Shown one piece after another: positions 6,369-14,542 of a DNA stretch of 25,259 bases. The notes below the pieces were generated by a model. It had not been told where the DNA came from. It made no database searches and saw only the letters and a list, made by a program, of their open reading frames with translations. The position numbers and the translations under genes are program-made. This DNA comes from Clostridiales bacterium UBA1206 (GTDB lineage: Bacteria > Bacillota > Clostridia > Oscillospirales > CAG-382). The DNA is taken from NCBI GenBank assembly GCA_002310055.1, contig DBXS01000034.1:1-25259 (forward strand). The letters run 5' to 3'. Numbering within the stretch: position 1 is the first letter of the stretch; each line of letters starts with the position of its first letter.

Positions 6369-8993
6369 ATGAAAAGGTTTACACTAAAAGCCGTATCACT
6401 GCTGCTCGCGCTCGCCGCCGTGTTCGCTGCGGCGCAGATCGGAAACGTTGGCGTTTCGGCGTCGGCGGACCGCACGGTGATAGAAGTTTCGAGCTGGGAA
6501 GAGCTTTCCGAAGCGTTTGCGGCTTCCAGATGGGACGGCGCGGAATGGAAGATCGTGCTCGTTTCCGACCTGACCGCCGACGCGCGCGACGCGCTGCGCA
6601 GCCAGACCGCGCTTTACACGTTCACGCTCGACGGCTGCAGCGTCATTTTCGATTTCAACGGTCATACGCTGTCGTGTACCGATTCCGTAAGCACCACCGA
6701 TCTTTCGTATTCGCTCAACGATTTTATACGTGTCGATATCTACCTTTCCGAACGGCGCACTCTTTCCGGGTTCGAGCGCTACGGCAGCACGCTCACCGTA
6801 AGGGATTCCGTGGGCGGCGGAGGTATAAATATGTATTCATCCCGTGCGAAGGATAATGCGATCGCCGCGTTCCACGTGGTGTCGCACAGCCAGTTCTACG
6901 CCATGGGTCAGTATAATACCGACAGCGCTCACCATAATAATCTGGTAATAGAATCCGGCAGTTTCTACCTTGATTGCAAGACGGAAAAGTTCGGCAGCGG
7001 CACGCTCAATCTCGAAAATTCCTACCGCGGCTGCGTGATCGCAGACGATTGCATCACTGTTATCAACGGCGGTTATTTCCGGGCAAAGGGGACCGGATTC
7101 AAATCCGGGGACGACGATATGTGCGCTCGCGAGCTTTCGGCTTTCGGCACCTGCTGTTCAACGGCTTTCACGCGCCACGGCATTTTCAGCGGCGAAACGG
7201 TCATCAACGGCGGCGTGTTCATTTCCAACGGATATTCCGTGCATCATTTTGACCTCGCCACGGCGGTGAACGAGACTACTTCAATGTTTTTCCCCATGAT
7301 AAACGGCGGTATCTTTTCCGGCTCCGTTGGCTTTGTAGGCATGACTTTCAAGTATAACGACGGGAACAGTGAACTCCGTTCGCTGCCCGCTTCAACGATA
7401 CTCGATACCGACGCCGTAATTATCGGCATAATCGGCTCCAACGGCCTGTTCCGCGGCGCTGAAGACAAAACGCTCGGCGATCTTCACAAATGCAGGTCGC
7501 TTCTTGTGATCGGCGCCACCGCGGTGGGATTCAGGCGCGCTTCCGAAAACGGCGAGCACGTCGAACTCGAACGCTGCACCGAAGACTGCGAGGAGTTTTC
7601 GGTCGAATATTCGATCCCTTCGTGGGTCTCGGATTATATTCCGGACGTGACCGTGTCTCCGTATATAGCGATCTCCTATAACAGTACGGACAGCCTGTAT
7701 TCCACCGGCAGACTCACCGTGGAATACGCCTCGTACCCCGGCGAACTTTCGGTGCACGCCGGAGTTTCGGTGAGTTATATGGGCTGCAGCGCCGAATTCG
7801 AAGATATTTACGATATCCAAGTCACCGAGTTAAAAGAGCCGCCCGTTATCGTAACGCAGCCGGTTTCCGTGAAAGCCGAACCCGGGGGGACCGCCGTGCT
7901 TTCGGTGACCGCAGATCACGCCGCCGCATATCAGTGGTACGTCAGGATCGGTTCCGTTTCGATCCCCATTACGGAATCGCTTGCGGGCGACAGCATAAAA
8001 GGGTATAACGCCGCAAAACTTTGCTACACGTCCGATCGCGTGACATCCGACAAGCTGTTCTGCCGCGTCACCGGGTCCGACGGCACCACCGCGGATACCT
8101 CCGTCGTCACCGTGACGTTCGGATCGATACCTCGCGTGAAGTCTTTCTCCGGCGGCAGCTATCACTCCGGCGGCAGCGCGTATTTCCATCTCAGGGCCGA
8201 TTATCTCGATAACGTCGCCTGGGTCGTCTACGACCGCAGGGCTTCGAGCGACGCCGACCGCATACGCACGCTCGACGACTTTTTAGAGGACACCGGTCTG
8301 GAATGCAGCGTAAAGCAGAACAGCTCGTTCGGCTACGCTTCGGTGGAATTCAAAAACGTGCCCGAAAACTTTTCGGGCAGATACGAAGTAGGCTATCAAC
8401 TCAAAAACGCGCTCGGCGAAATACCTCTTTCGCTCGAAAACTGCATACCGTTCACGCTCGTGCGCGACTATCCCGTCATAACGCTCGCGCCGACTGACGC
8501 CGGCTGTTTCCCGGGAGGCGAGCTCGTGTTCCGCACCGAGGCGCTCGGCGCGGCAAGCTTTGAATGGCTGTTCGAGATCCCGGATGAGGACGGCGTGAAC
8601 ACGGTTATGACCGTGAGCGAATTCCTGTCATGTTACCCGGGCGTTTCCGCAGACACCGACGGCGGCGCCGGAGTATCCGTTCTGACATTGAACGGCGCGG
8701 TCCCCGAAATGTCGGGCATATACGTATATTGCCGGGTCGACGGACCCGAGGCGAGCTCGTTCACGCCGCTCGCGTCGATTATCATAATCGACGATTATCT
8801 CCTTGGCGATATGAACGGCGACGGAATCGTCAACTCCTCCGACGCCATCTACCTGCTCAGGCACGTGCTGTTCGAAGACGATTATCCTCTCAACCAGCCC
8901 GCGGATTTTATGTTCGACGGTATCGTCAATTCCTCCGACGCCATCTACCTGCTCAGGCACGTACTTTTCGAATCCGATTATCCTCTCGGCTGA
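6369..8993 (+). CDS. Secreted protein with Ig-like regions and C-terminal type I dockerin
   Basis: An 874-residue exported protein. The N-terminus has a classic signal peptide (MKRF, a hydrophobic run, then VSASA at about residues 29-33). Residues about 35-400 are rich in parallel-helix-like phrases such as VINGGYF and VINGGVF, suggesting a right-handed beta-helix. At about 490-590 there is an Ig-like domain beginning PPVIVTQPVSVKAEPGG with a YQWY core; a second Ig-like stretch precedes the C-terminus. Residues about 813-874 form a dockerin with two calcium-loop repeats, the first GDMNGDGIVNSSDAIYLL. Dockerins bind cohesins on scaffolds or surface proteins, but no cohesin is visible here and no catalytic domain is recognised. 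It is a single-gene unit with its own promoter and terminators. Carbohydrate or surface binding is a guess. Confidence 0.82.
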   Translation: MKRFTLKAVSLLLALAAVFAAAQIGNVGVSASADRTVIEVSSWEELSEAFAASRWDGAEWKIVLVSDLTADARDALRSQTALYTFTLDGCSVIFDFNGHTLSCTDSVSTTDLSYSLNDFIRVDIYLSERRTLSGFERYGSTLTVRDSVGGGGINMYSSRAKDNAIAAFHVVSHSQFYAMGQYNTDSAHHNNLVIESGSFYLDCKTEKFGSGTLNLENSYRGCVIADDCITVINGGYFRAKGTGFKSGDDDMCARELSAFGTCCSTAFTRHGIFSGETVINGGVFISNGYSVHHFDLATAVNETTSMFFPMINGGIFSGSVGFVGMTFKYNDGNSELRSLPASTILDTDAVIIGIIGSNGLFRGAEDKTLGDLHKCRSLLVIGATAVGFRRASENGEHVELERCTEDCEEFSVEYSIPSWVSDYIPDVTVSPYIAISYNSTDSLYSTGRLTVEYASYPGELSVHAGVSVSYMGCSAEFEDIYDIQVTELKEPPVIVTQPVSVKAEPGGTAVLSVTADHAAAYQWYVRIGSVSIPITESLAGDSIKGYNAAKLCYTSDRVTSDKLFCRVTGSDGTTADTSVVTVTFGSIPRVKSFSGGSYHSGGSAYFHLRADYLDNVAWVVYDRRASSDADRIRTLDDFLEDTGLECSVKQNSSFGYASVEFKNVPENFSGRYEVGYQLKNALGEIPLSLENCIPFTLVRDYPVITLAPTDAGCFPGGELVFRTEALGAASFEWLFEIPDEDGVNTVMTVSEFLSCYPGVSADTDGGAGVSVLTLNGAVPEMSGIYVYCRVDGPEASSFTPLASIIIIDDYLLGDMNGDGIVNSSDAIYLLRHVLFEDDYPLNQPADFMFDGIVNSSDAIYLLRHVLFESDYPLG
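8820..8988 (+). repeat. Dockerin duplicated segment, 96-bp offset
   Basis: Two nearly identical coding segments about 50 bp long lie 96 bp (32 codons) apart; for example, bases 8829-8866 recur at 8925-8962 with one difference. Each encodes IVNSSDAIYLLRHVLFE. The second calcium loop starts DFMFD, so position 3 of the loop is Met rather than Asp/Asn. The near-identity suggests a recent or homogenised duplication. Confidence 0.85.
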
Positions 8994-9012
8994 TATCGAA
9001 TAAAACAAAAAA

Positions 9013-9040
9013 TCAAGCCGGGCTTTAACGCCGGGCTTGA
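9013..9040 (+). terminator. Hairpin after the dockerin gene
   Basis: TCAAGCC (9013-9019) pairs with GGCTTGA (9034-9040), and an inner GGC/GCC helix is separated by a G-G mismatch. There is no U-tract on the plus strand, but an A-run precedes it, so on the minus strand it would resemble a terminator. It probably acts with the stronger hairpin that follows. Confidence 0.5.
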
Positions 9041-9059
9041 TGACAGGCGGTAAAACAAA

Positions 9060-9104
9060 CCGGCTGAAGTAAGCGATGTAAATACTTATTTCAGCCGGCT
9101 TTTT
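9060..9104 (+). terminator. Strong intrinsic terminator
   Basis: The 14-bp stem CCGGCTGAAGTAAG (9060-9073) pairs with CTTATTTCAGCCGG (9085-9098) with one G-U, then CTTTTT. The same 3' arm recurs in the hairpin at 10097-10138. Confidence 0.9.
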
Positions 9105-9190
9105 CAAACGATCCGCAAGCGTTTGGTCCTTGCGTTTTCTTTGCGAGACGGATTAAGTTTTGAGAAAAGTTTCAAATATTCGTTTTGCTA

Positions 9191-9219
9191 TTGAAATACC
9201 GTACGGAATGGTATATAAT
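9191..9219 (+). promoter_or_regulatory. Promoter of the seven-helix membrane protein gene
   Basis: TTGAAA (9191-9196) and TATAAT (9214-9219) with a 17-bp spacer. An AAGGA site at 9237-9241 precedes ATG 9252. Confidence 0.8.
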
Positions 9220-9251
9220 TATTAAGAAAATAAACTAAGGACGTAAAAAAG

Positions 9252-10049
9252 ATGTTTACTGGCGATTACGGCTATTTTGACTATAAGGGCAATATCACCG
9301 GTTATACCGGTCAGGATTACGGCGGTTTTGCTCAGTATCTGTATCTTGCGATCTCGTTGGTCGTCCTGGCAGGACTTTTGATGGCTCTTAGAAAAATATC
9401 CCGGGAAAGGGCGTTGAAGATCGTCGGTTTTCTCGGCGTCTTCATGACCGTTCTTTATATCGGTAAAACGGTGTGGGAATCGTATTATGATATCACGATC
9501 ACGGGCTCTTTCAATACCGGACTTCTTCCGTTCGACACCTGCTCGCTCATTATGCCCGCGGGATTGATCGCCGGTTTCGGAAAAGGGAAACCGCAGAAGA
9601 TCTGCGAGTGCTGGATCGCGACCGGCGGTATCGTCGGAGGCTTTGCCACGATGCTCTTTCTCAACGCTTTCCTTTATTATCCGTTCCTGTCTTTCGGTGC
9701 GACGTATTCGATGGTGTGGCATTTTCTGATGGTTTTCATGGGGCTGCTCGTTCTCGTCTGCTTACGGCCTCCCATCCGCTTTTCCGTGGTCACCGACGCG
9801 TTCGTTTTTCACCTTATCGCTTCGGCCGTGGTTATCCCGGTGGATTTCATTTTTGATTTTGACTTTATGCTTTACAGATATCTCGGCCACGTGCCGTTTT
9901 TCGAAGGCGTCGCGACGCGCCTTAGAGAGGCGGGCTTTGAATTTGTGAATCCAATAATAATGCTTATACTTTATTTCGTGGTTTTCGCGGTGATATGGCT
10001 TGTCGCCGCAATGATAAAAAACCGCAAGACTGCGCGCGGCGCGGCATAA
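9252..10049 (+). CDS. Seven-helix integral membrane protein, YwaF/TMEM164-like
   Basis: A 265-residue polytopic protein. Seven hydrophobic segments are visible, starting at about residues 28, 57, 93, 118, 154, 179 and 234. The pattern of a small Firmicute membrane protein with LLPFDTCSLIMP in the third helix resembles, from memory, the YwaF/TIGR02206 (TMEM164) family, where an LPFHxC-type motif sits at that position; here the His is Asp. A few charged residues end the protein (KNRKTARGAA). The gene has its own promoter and is isolated by terminators on both sides, so no partner can be inferred. The function of this family in bacteria is poorly known to me; it could instead be an unrelated seven-helix protein. 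Confidence 0.65.
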   Translation: MFTGDYGYFDYKGNITGYTGQDYGGFAQYLYLAISLVVLAGLLMALRKISRERALKIVGFLGVFMTVLYIGKTVWESYYDITITGSFNTGLLPFDTCSLIMPAGLIAGFGKGKPQKICECWIATGGIVGGFATMLFLNAFLYYPFLSFGATYSMVWHFLMVFMGLLVLVCLRPPIRFSVVTDAFVFHLIASAVVIPVDFIFDFDFMLYRYLGHVPFFEGVATRLREAGFEFVNPIIMLILYFVVFAVIWLVAAMIKNRKTARGAA

Positions 10050-10090
10050 ACGTCGCGCTTCCGCGCGCGGCGCGCTCTGAAGCGCTCAGT

Positions 10091-10138
10091 ATAAAAAACC
10101 GGCTGAGGTAAGGAATCGTTTCCTTATTTCAGCCGGTT
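10091..10138. terminator. Bidirectional terminator between convergent genes
   Basis: An 18-bp stem (AACCGGCTGAGGTAAGGA at 10097-10114 with 10121-10138, two G-U pairs) sits between the plus-strand membrane protein and the minus-strand repeat protein. A-rich sequence on the left gives a U-tract for minus-strand transcripts; GGTTTC follows on the right for the plus strand. Confidence 0.85.
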
Positions 10139-10176
10139 TCTTTGCCGTATAACGCGGAGCTGATCGGTCCGGTATG

Positions 10177-12444
10177 TCAGCCGCCGAAAGTCACGCTTGT
10201 GATGTAATCGCCGTTATCATCCATGATAACAAGGAAGTATTCGTTTTCGTTATCGTCTAACATATCCGTATGAATCAAAGATTCGTCGATCGAAATGCCG
10301 CCGCAATAGTATAACGGCGTATCCATCGTAGTCGAATATATATCGAGCGCAGAGTACGATCCGTTTATCCTGACCGTTACGCCCCGGCATATCATAAGAC
10401 AGGTCTCGCCGTTGCTGCCGCTCATATAGATGCCGGTCTCGTCTTCTTCGTAACCGTTTCCTATGTTGAGAGTGCCGGTACCTTCTATCATAAGGCTTCC
10501 GCCTATTCGAGGCGCGCCGTTGAAGTTGAGGTTGCCAATGATATTGGTGCCTAAAACTTTGATCTTGAAATCGCTGCCCATGGAATTGATGTATATCCCG
10601 TTGCAGGTGATACCGTTCAAAGTGAGCGTGTTGGTGGATTCGTCATAACTGGCGTGCGGGTCGGTGCTGATATCGGCGCCCGCGTAAGTGTAACCCTTCG
10701 TCAGCATTACGGAACTGTCATTGTACATTATCTCAACCATCTTCTCCGCTTCGTCCGGCGCGTGATATGTAAGAGTCGGGAACAGGTCGGTTTCGGAATA
10801 CTGCGCGGTGTACGTGGCGTTGCCCGTGACTTTGCTTATCCTGGGCGACCATCCGGTGAACGTGTAGTCGTAATGGCTGCCCGGTTCGCGCTGCGGCGTG
10901 CCGCTATACGAAGGCGTGGTGCCGTACGCCACCGCGGATGACGACAGGATCGACCCGTCGTAGTTCGCCCACTTGATGGTGTACTTGCGCGCGCTGCTAC
11001 TGAACACAGCCGTGTAATCGGCGTTGCCTGTGACTGCGGAAAGCGCGGGCGACCATCCCGAAAACGAGTACGTGTGCTGTGTATCCATCGCCTTGGTAGG
11101 CGTGCTGCCGCTGTACGAAGGCGTGTTGTTCGCGTAGACCGAAGTCGACTGCAGCACCGTTCCGTCTTCGTTCAGGAACCGTATCGTGTACTTGCGCCGC
11201 TTGGACGAGAACGTCGCGGTGTATTCGGCGTCGCCGGTGACGGAAGTCAGTTCGGGCGACCAGCCGCTGAACGTGTACTCGTAAGCCACGGTGGAAGCCT
11301 TTGTCGGCGTGCTGCCGCCGTAAGACGGAGTGTTGCCGTACTTGACGTATTCTTCACTCAGCAGAGTGCCGTCTTCGTTGTACCATTTTATCTTATACGA
11401 CTGCAGCGAATCCGCGAACGTCGCGGTGTATTCGGCGTCGCCGGTGACGGACGTCACTTCGGGCGACCAGCCGGTGAACGCGTAAATGTGTTCGGAATCC
11501 GCCGGTTTTATGGGGATATCGCCGTTGTAGACCGGATCCGCGCCGTATTCCAGCGTTTCGCTCTGCAGCACCTCGCCCTGCGCGCCGTACCAGACGACCG
11601 TATAGGTGTTGAGCGTGCTTTCGAATACCGCGGTGTATTCGGCGTCGCCGGTCACCGACGCTGTCTCTGGCGACCAGCCGGTAAATTCGTACGAATACTG
11701 CGCGTCGCCGGCTTTTTCCGGCCTCACTCCCGAATATTCGGGGGACGCGCCGTATTCGAGCGTTTCGGTCAGCAGTACTTCGCCGCCGTCGCCGAGCCAG
11801 CTTACGGTATAGGTGTTGAGCGTGCTTTCGAATACCGCCGTGTATTCGGCGTCTCCGGTGACTTCGGTTATCTCGGGCGACCAGCCGGCGAACGTGTAGG
11901 TGTACTGTTCGTCGGGTTCTTTATAAGGCTCTTCGCCGTCGAACGCGGGCGTCGTGCCGGCTTCCGCAGAAAACGATCCTAACTCGGTGCCGTCTTCGGC
12001 GCGCCATACGACCGTGTAATATTCTGCGGCGCTTTCTTCGGCGGAGCTCTCTTCTTCGTGCGAACCGTCGCTTTCTTCGCCGCTCCCGTGCGAGCCGTGC
12101 CCGCTTCCGGAAACGTCGTCATCCGAAACTACGCCGGATTCTTCGAAAGAACTTTCTTCGTAAAAGGCTTTGTCGTCTATCCGCGAGAAATCGTTTATCA
12201 GATCTATCCCGTACGAGGAATATATTACCGTAGTGGTAAGGATAAGCGCCGCCGCGGGCATGAAAAGCGTTTTGATTATGGTGCGCAGGCGGTCTTTCTG
12301 ACTGCCTTTGCCGTCGCCTTCGCTTTCCTGCGCGGAAGTACCGCCGGGAGGCGTTATCTCGGGCGGCGGGGGCGGAAACTCGTCGGGCGCGATATGCTCC
12401 GCCGGGTACGAGCCGAACTCGCCGTCAAATTGTTTGTTCGCCAA
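10177..12444 (-). CDS. Single-pass membrane protein with six InlB-like repeats
   Basis: A 755-residue surface protein. A proline-rich cytoplasmic N-terminus (residues 1-50, with PPPPPEITPP) is followed by one membrane helix at about 57-79, then an acidic, Ser/Glu-rich stalk (90-142). Six repeats of about 68 residues (143-551) each contain YTxxW and an FxGWSPxxxxVTGDAEYTAxF core, as in InlB B-repeats/Listeria-Bacteroides repeats. The C-terminal 200 residues contain beta-helix-like phrases such as LNFNGAPRIGGSLMIEGTG. With no cleavable signal it is probably type II anchored with the repeats outside. The start codon is TTG at 12442-12444, chosen because AGAGGTGA lies 6 bp upstream on the minus strand. 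It follows the MscS gene by 42 bp and is probably cotranscribed. An adhesive or wall-spanning role is inference. Confidence 0.8.
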   Translation of the reverse strand: MANKQFDGEFGSYPAEHIAPDEFPPPPPEITPPGGTSAQESEGDGKGSQKDRLRTIIKTLFMPAAALILTTTVIYSSYGIDLINDFSRIDDKAFYEESSFEESGVVSDDDVSGSGHGSHGSGEESDGSHEEESSAEESAAEYYTVVWRAEDGTELGSFSAEAGTTPAFDGEEPYKEPDEQYTYTFAGWSPEITEVTGDAEYTAVFESTLNTYTVSWLGDGGEVLLTETLEYGASPEYSGVRPEKAGDAQYSYEFTGWSPETASVTGDAEYTAVFESTLNTYTVVWYGAQGEVLQSETLEYGADPVYNGDIPIKPADSEHIYAFTGWSPEVTSVTGDAEYTATFADSLQSYKIKWYNEDGTLLSEEYVKYGNTPSYGGSTPTKASTVAYEYTFSGWSPELTSVTGDAEYTATFSSKRRKYTIRFLNEDGTVLQSTSVYANNTPSYSGSTPTKAMDTQHTYSFSGWSPALSAVTGNADYTAVFSSSARKYTIKWANYDGSILSSSAVAYGTTPSYSGTPQREPGSHYDYTFTGWSPRISKVTGNATYTAQYSETDLFPTLTYHAPDEAEKMVEIMYNDSSVMLTKGYTYAGADISTDPHASYDESTNTLTLNGITCNGIYINSMGSDFKIKVLGTNIIGNLNFNGAPRIGGSLMIEGTGTLNIGNGYEEDETGIYMSGSNGETCLMICRGVTVRINGSYSALDIYSTTMDTPLYYCGGISIDESLIHTDMLDDNENEYFLVIMDDNGDYITSVTFGG
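10791..12018 (-). repeat. Six tandem InlB-like coding repeats
   Basis: Six units of about 200 bp encode the FxGWSPxxxxVTG core. Units 1-3, at the N-terminal end, are most alike (shared VTGDAEYTAVFESTLNTYTV), while units 5-6 are more diverged, suggesting growth by recent duplication at that end. Confidence 0.85.
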
Positions 12445-12486
12445 AGCGCTTCACCTCTTTTCGCATATCGAAGCGTTTCCGCTTTA

Positions 12487-13374
12487 TCAGAGCTTGTGCA
12501 CGTCCAGCTGCGGGAACGGGCACTCCACGCCGAGCTTGCGGAAACCGAGGAGAAGGTCGTGATTCAGCACGCGCGCGCCGGTGTAGATGTCTTTTTCTTC
12601 CACGTCCACCATAAAGCGAAGCACGACCGCGCTGTCGGCGAGCTCCTGCACTCCCAGATACTGGGGCGGAGTCACCATTATGTCTCTGTGCGCTTCGAAC
12701 ATCGATTCCATAAGCCCGGGGATCTCGGATTCAAGCTTTTCGAGGTCGGTGCCGTAGGGGATCGCGATGTTGCTGATACTGCGCGAAACTCGGTCGGAGC
12801 GGTTGAGTATGTTCTTCATCTGCGAATTGTTGACTATCCGGACGTTGCCGCCGAGGTCGGTGATGCAGGTGGTGCGGATGCCTATGCTGGTGACCGTGCC
12901 CCTGAAGCCGTCGACTTCGACGATGTCGCCGACGTTGTACTGATTTTCAAAGAGGATAAAGCCGCCGGTGATCATATCGGCGATAAGGCTTTCGGCCGAA
13001 AAACCGACTATCAAAGCCAGAATGCCGACGCTGGCGACGATGGTGGAAACGTTGACGCCCAAAATCGAAAGGCCCCAGCACAGGATGACTATCACCGCTA
13101 TGTACTTGATAAGGCTCGATATCATCGAAAGCACGGATCTTATGCGGTGGTTCTTGGGATTGGGCAGACCGAGCAGGAACGTGAGGAGCGCTTCGACAGC
13201 GACCACGGCGAGCGCCATGACCAGCACTTTGAGGATCGCGCTTACGTTGATCTCGATGCTCTTGAATTCTTCGAACGAGACGATTTTGGTGAGTGTGCCC
13301 ACGCCGATGATGAGCGCGATCGCTATCAGGCAGACGATGAGCCTTACCAGGCGGGAAACGTTGTTCTTTTTCAT
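12487..13374 (-). CDS. MscS-family mechanosensitive channel
   Basis: A 295-residue inner-membrane protein of the small-conductance mechanosensitive channel family, which releases solutes on hypo-osmotic shock. Hydrophobic helices lie at about residues 9-30, 44-70 and 83-105. The pore-lining TM3 is around 108-145, with VSTIVASVGILALIVGFSAESLIADMITGG, here cited by its positions and the diagnostic ASVGILALIVGFS run. The beta domain follows with NQYNVGDIVEVDGFRGTV and RTTCITDLGGN at about 155-190. Length matches YkuT/YggB-type proteins. The start is supported by GGAGGAA just upstream on the minus strand. It lies between the TIM-barrel gene (45 bp) and the repeat-protein gene (42 bp) and is probably in one operon with them. 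Confidence 0.93.
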   Translation of the reverse strand: MKKNNVSRLVRLIVCLIAIALIIGVGTLTKIVSFEEFKSIEINVSAILKVLVMALAVVAVEALLTFLLGLPNPKNHRIRSVLSMISSLIKYIAVIVILCWGLSILGVNVSTIVASVGILALIVGFSAESLIADMITGGFILFENQYNVGDIVEVDGFRGTVTSIGIRTTCITDLGGNVRIVNNSQMKNILNRSDRVSRSISNIAIPYGTDLEKLESEIPGLMESMFEAHRDIMVTPPQYLGVQELADSAVVLRFMVDVEEKDIYTGARVLNHDLLLGFRKLGVECPFPQLDVHKL

Positions 13375-13419
13375 TGTTCTTCCTCCGGATGATTTATTGT
13401 TTTTTGATCGTTTACTTTT

Positions 13420-14316
13420 TTATTCTTCGAACAGGCCGTACTTTTCAAGCACGCATCTGCCGAGCTCGTAAAGATAACGTTCGAACGCGTCGCGCAGTTC
13501 TATAGGCGCTTTCGCAAGCCGCCTGTCGCGACCGTAAACGCGCCGCCTGCTTTCGGGCGCAAAGAACGCGCCCACTTCAAACGTGAAATACCCGGCGTAG
13601 CCGATATCCGTAAGCCCGTTTATCACGGAATCGAGATTCAGCGTGCCGAGGAAGGGAACGAGATGCGAATCCGTGTCGCCCGCGTTGTCCTGGATATGCA
13701 GCGCCTTGACGTGCCCGCCGAGCAGACGGAGCGCCTCGTCCTGCGGCATTTCCTGCAGATTCCCGTGACCGACGTCCCACACGGCGTGGAAAAGGGGATG
13801 GTCGACGTATTCGATCAGCGCGAGCAGATCGGGCGCGTTGTCGATCCAGTACATCCCGTCGATGCACATACGGTTGAAATTTTCCACCAGCACGTTGAGG
13901 CCGTATTTTTCGGCGCGCTCGAGCAGCGGCATAAAGAATTCGCGGTTCCGCCTGAACGTCTCTTCGCGCGTGATGCCGCGCGTGTAGCCGGAATGCACGA
14001 CCACGTTGGGGATGCCCATCTTTCCGCACGCGTCGATGCACTTTAACGTGTCGGCGAGGAACGTGCCGTCGTCTTCGAGCGGCTTGCCCATCGGCGAATG
14101 CGCCTGCACGAGCTTTATGCCTGTCTTCGCCGCGGTCTCGTTGACGGAATCTATATGCTTTTCGAATTCGGCGCCGTAAACTCCGTCGCGCCGGACGTAG
14201 TCGGTGCCGAAATTATAATCGGCGTACCTGAATCCCGCGCCGCGGATATGCACGAGCGCTTCCGTCTGAGAGCAGGGGTAAAGGGAATAGTCGCCGGTCG
14301 TAGTCGCAAGTTTCAT
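13420..14316 (-). CDS. Sugar phosphate isomerase/epimerase (AP-endonuclease-2 TIM barrel)
   Basis: A cytoplasmic TIM-barrel enzyme of 298 residues, normal for the family, which isomerises or epimerises sugars or related polyols using a divalent metal. The metal-ligand set looks intact: Glu in LVENFNRM, Asp and His in VWDVGHGN, His in ALHIQDN, and the late Glu in FTFEVGAFF. An early HSGYTRG and a substrate-like HSPMG also fit the family. The exact substrate cannot be told. The start ATG follows a good GGAGGGA site, and a TTGACT-17-TATAAT promoter on the minus strand lies just upstream. It is the first gene of the presumed operon with mscS and the repeat protein. Its intact metal site contrasts with the degenerate TIM-barrel domain of the fusion at 3791-6253. 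Confidence 0.9.
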   Translation of the reverse strand: MKLATTTGDYSLYPCSQTEALVHIRGAGFRYADYNFGTDYVRRDGVYGAEFEKHIDSVNETAAKTGIKLVQAHSPMGKPLEDDGTFLADTLKCIDACGKMGIPNVVVHSGYTRGITREETFRRNREFFMPLLERAEKYGLNVLVENFNRMCIDGMYWIDNAPDLLALIEYVDHPLFHAVWDVGHGNLQEMPQDEALRLLGGHVKALHIQDNAGDTDSHLVPFLGTLNLDSVINGLTDIGYAGYFTFEVGAFFAPESRRRVYGRDRRLAKAPIELRDAFERYLYELGRCVLEKYGLFEE

Positions 14317-14338
14317 ACCTGTCCCTCCGTTTATTTCG

Positions 14339-14367
14339 ATTATATATTATAAATCGACGCAAGTCAA
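14339..14367 (-). promoter_or_regulatory. Minus-strand promoter of the TIM barrel-mscS-repeat operon
   Basis: On the minus strand TTGACT (14362-14367) and TATAAT (14339-14344) are 17 bp apart, upstream of the ATG at 14316. Confidence 0.85.
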
Positions 14368-14371
14368 CAGC

Positions 14372-14393
14372 AAAACGAATATATATTCGTTTT
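14372..14393. promoter_or_regulatory. Perfect 22-bp palindrome between divergent promoters (candidate operator)
   Basis: AAAACGAATAT at 14372-14382 is followed by its exact complement at 14383-14393. It begins 5 bp from the minus-strand -35 box and ends 1 bp before a plus-strand TTGACA. That position suits a dimeric regulator controlling both operons. The regulator is not identifiable here. Confidence 0.6.
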
Positions 14394-14394
14394 T

Positions 14395-14422
14395 TTGACA
14401 AAAAAACACAAAATGTGATAAT
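14395..14422 (+). promoter_or_regulatory. Candidate upstream promoter of the SipW/TasA-type operon
   Basis: TTGACA (14395-14400) and GATAAT (14417-14422) with a 16-bp spacer, immediately beside the palindrome. Confidence 0.55.
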
Positions 14423-14436
14423 GACGAAAAAAAGTA

Positions 14437-14464
14437 TTGCAATTTTGTAAAATTGTGCTATAAT
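14437..14464 (+). promoter_or_regulatory. Main promoter of the SipW/TasA-type operon, with spacer palindrome
   Basis: TTGCAA (14437-14442) and a perfect TATAAT (14459-14464) are 16 bp apart. The spacer carries the inverted repeat CAATTTT-GT-AAAATTG (14440-14455), which could hold a repressor that blocks polymerase. Confidence 0.75.
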
Positions 14465-14542
14465 CAACAACGTATAAGTATAAATGGATGATTTTGATAT
14501 TTTGCGCCCTCACCCGCGGCGCATATTCGGAAAGGGCCGGCT

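Noticed and set aside
6369..8993. Possible cellulosomal enzyme because of the dockerin
   Set aside because: No glycoside hydrolase motif is recognisable in the body, so only a dockerin-bearing secreted protein is claimed.
10032..10074. 12-bp direct repeat GCGCGCGGCGCG at 10032-10043 and 10063-10074
   Set aside because: It overlaps the stop region of the membrane gene in a GC-only stretch; low-complexity chance is the simplest explanation.
12058..13392. A 444-codon plus-strand frame opposite mscS and the repeat protein
   Set aside because: The minus-strand MscS motifs are unmistakable; the plus-strand translation is low-complexity and shows no domain.
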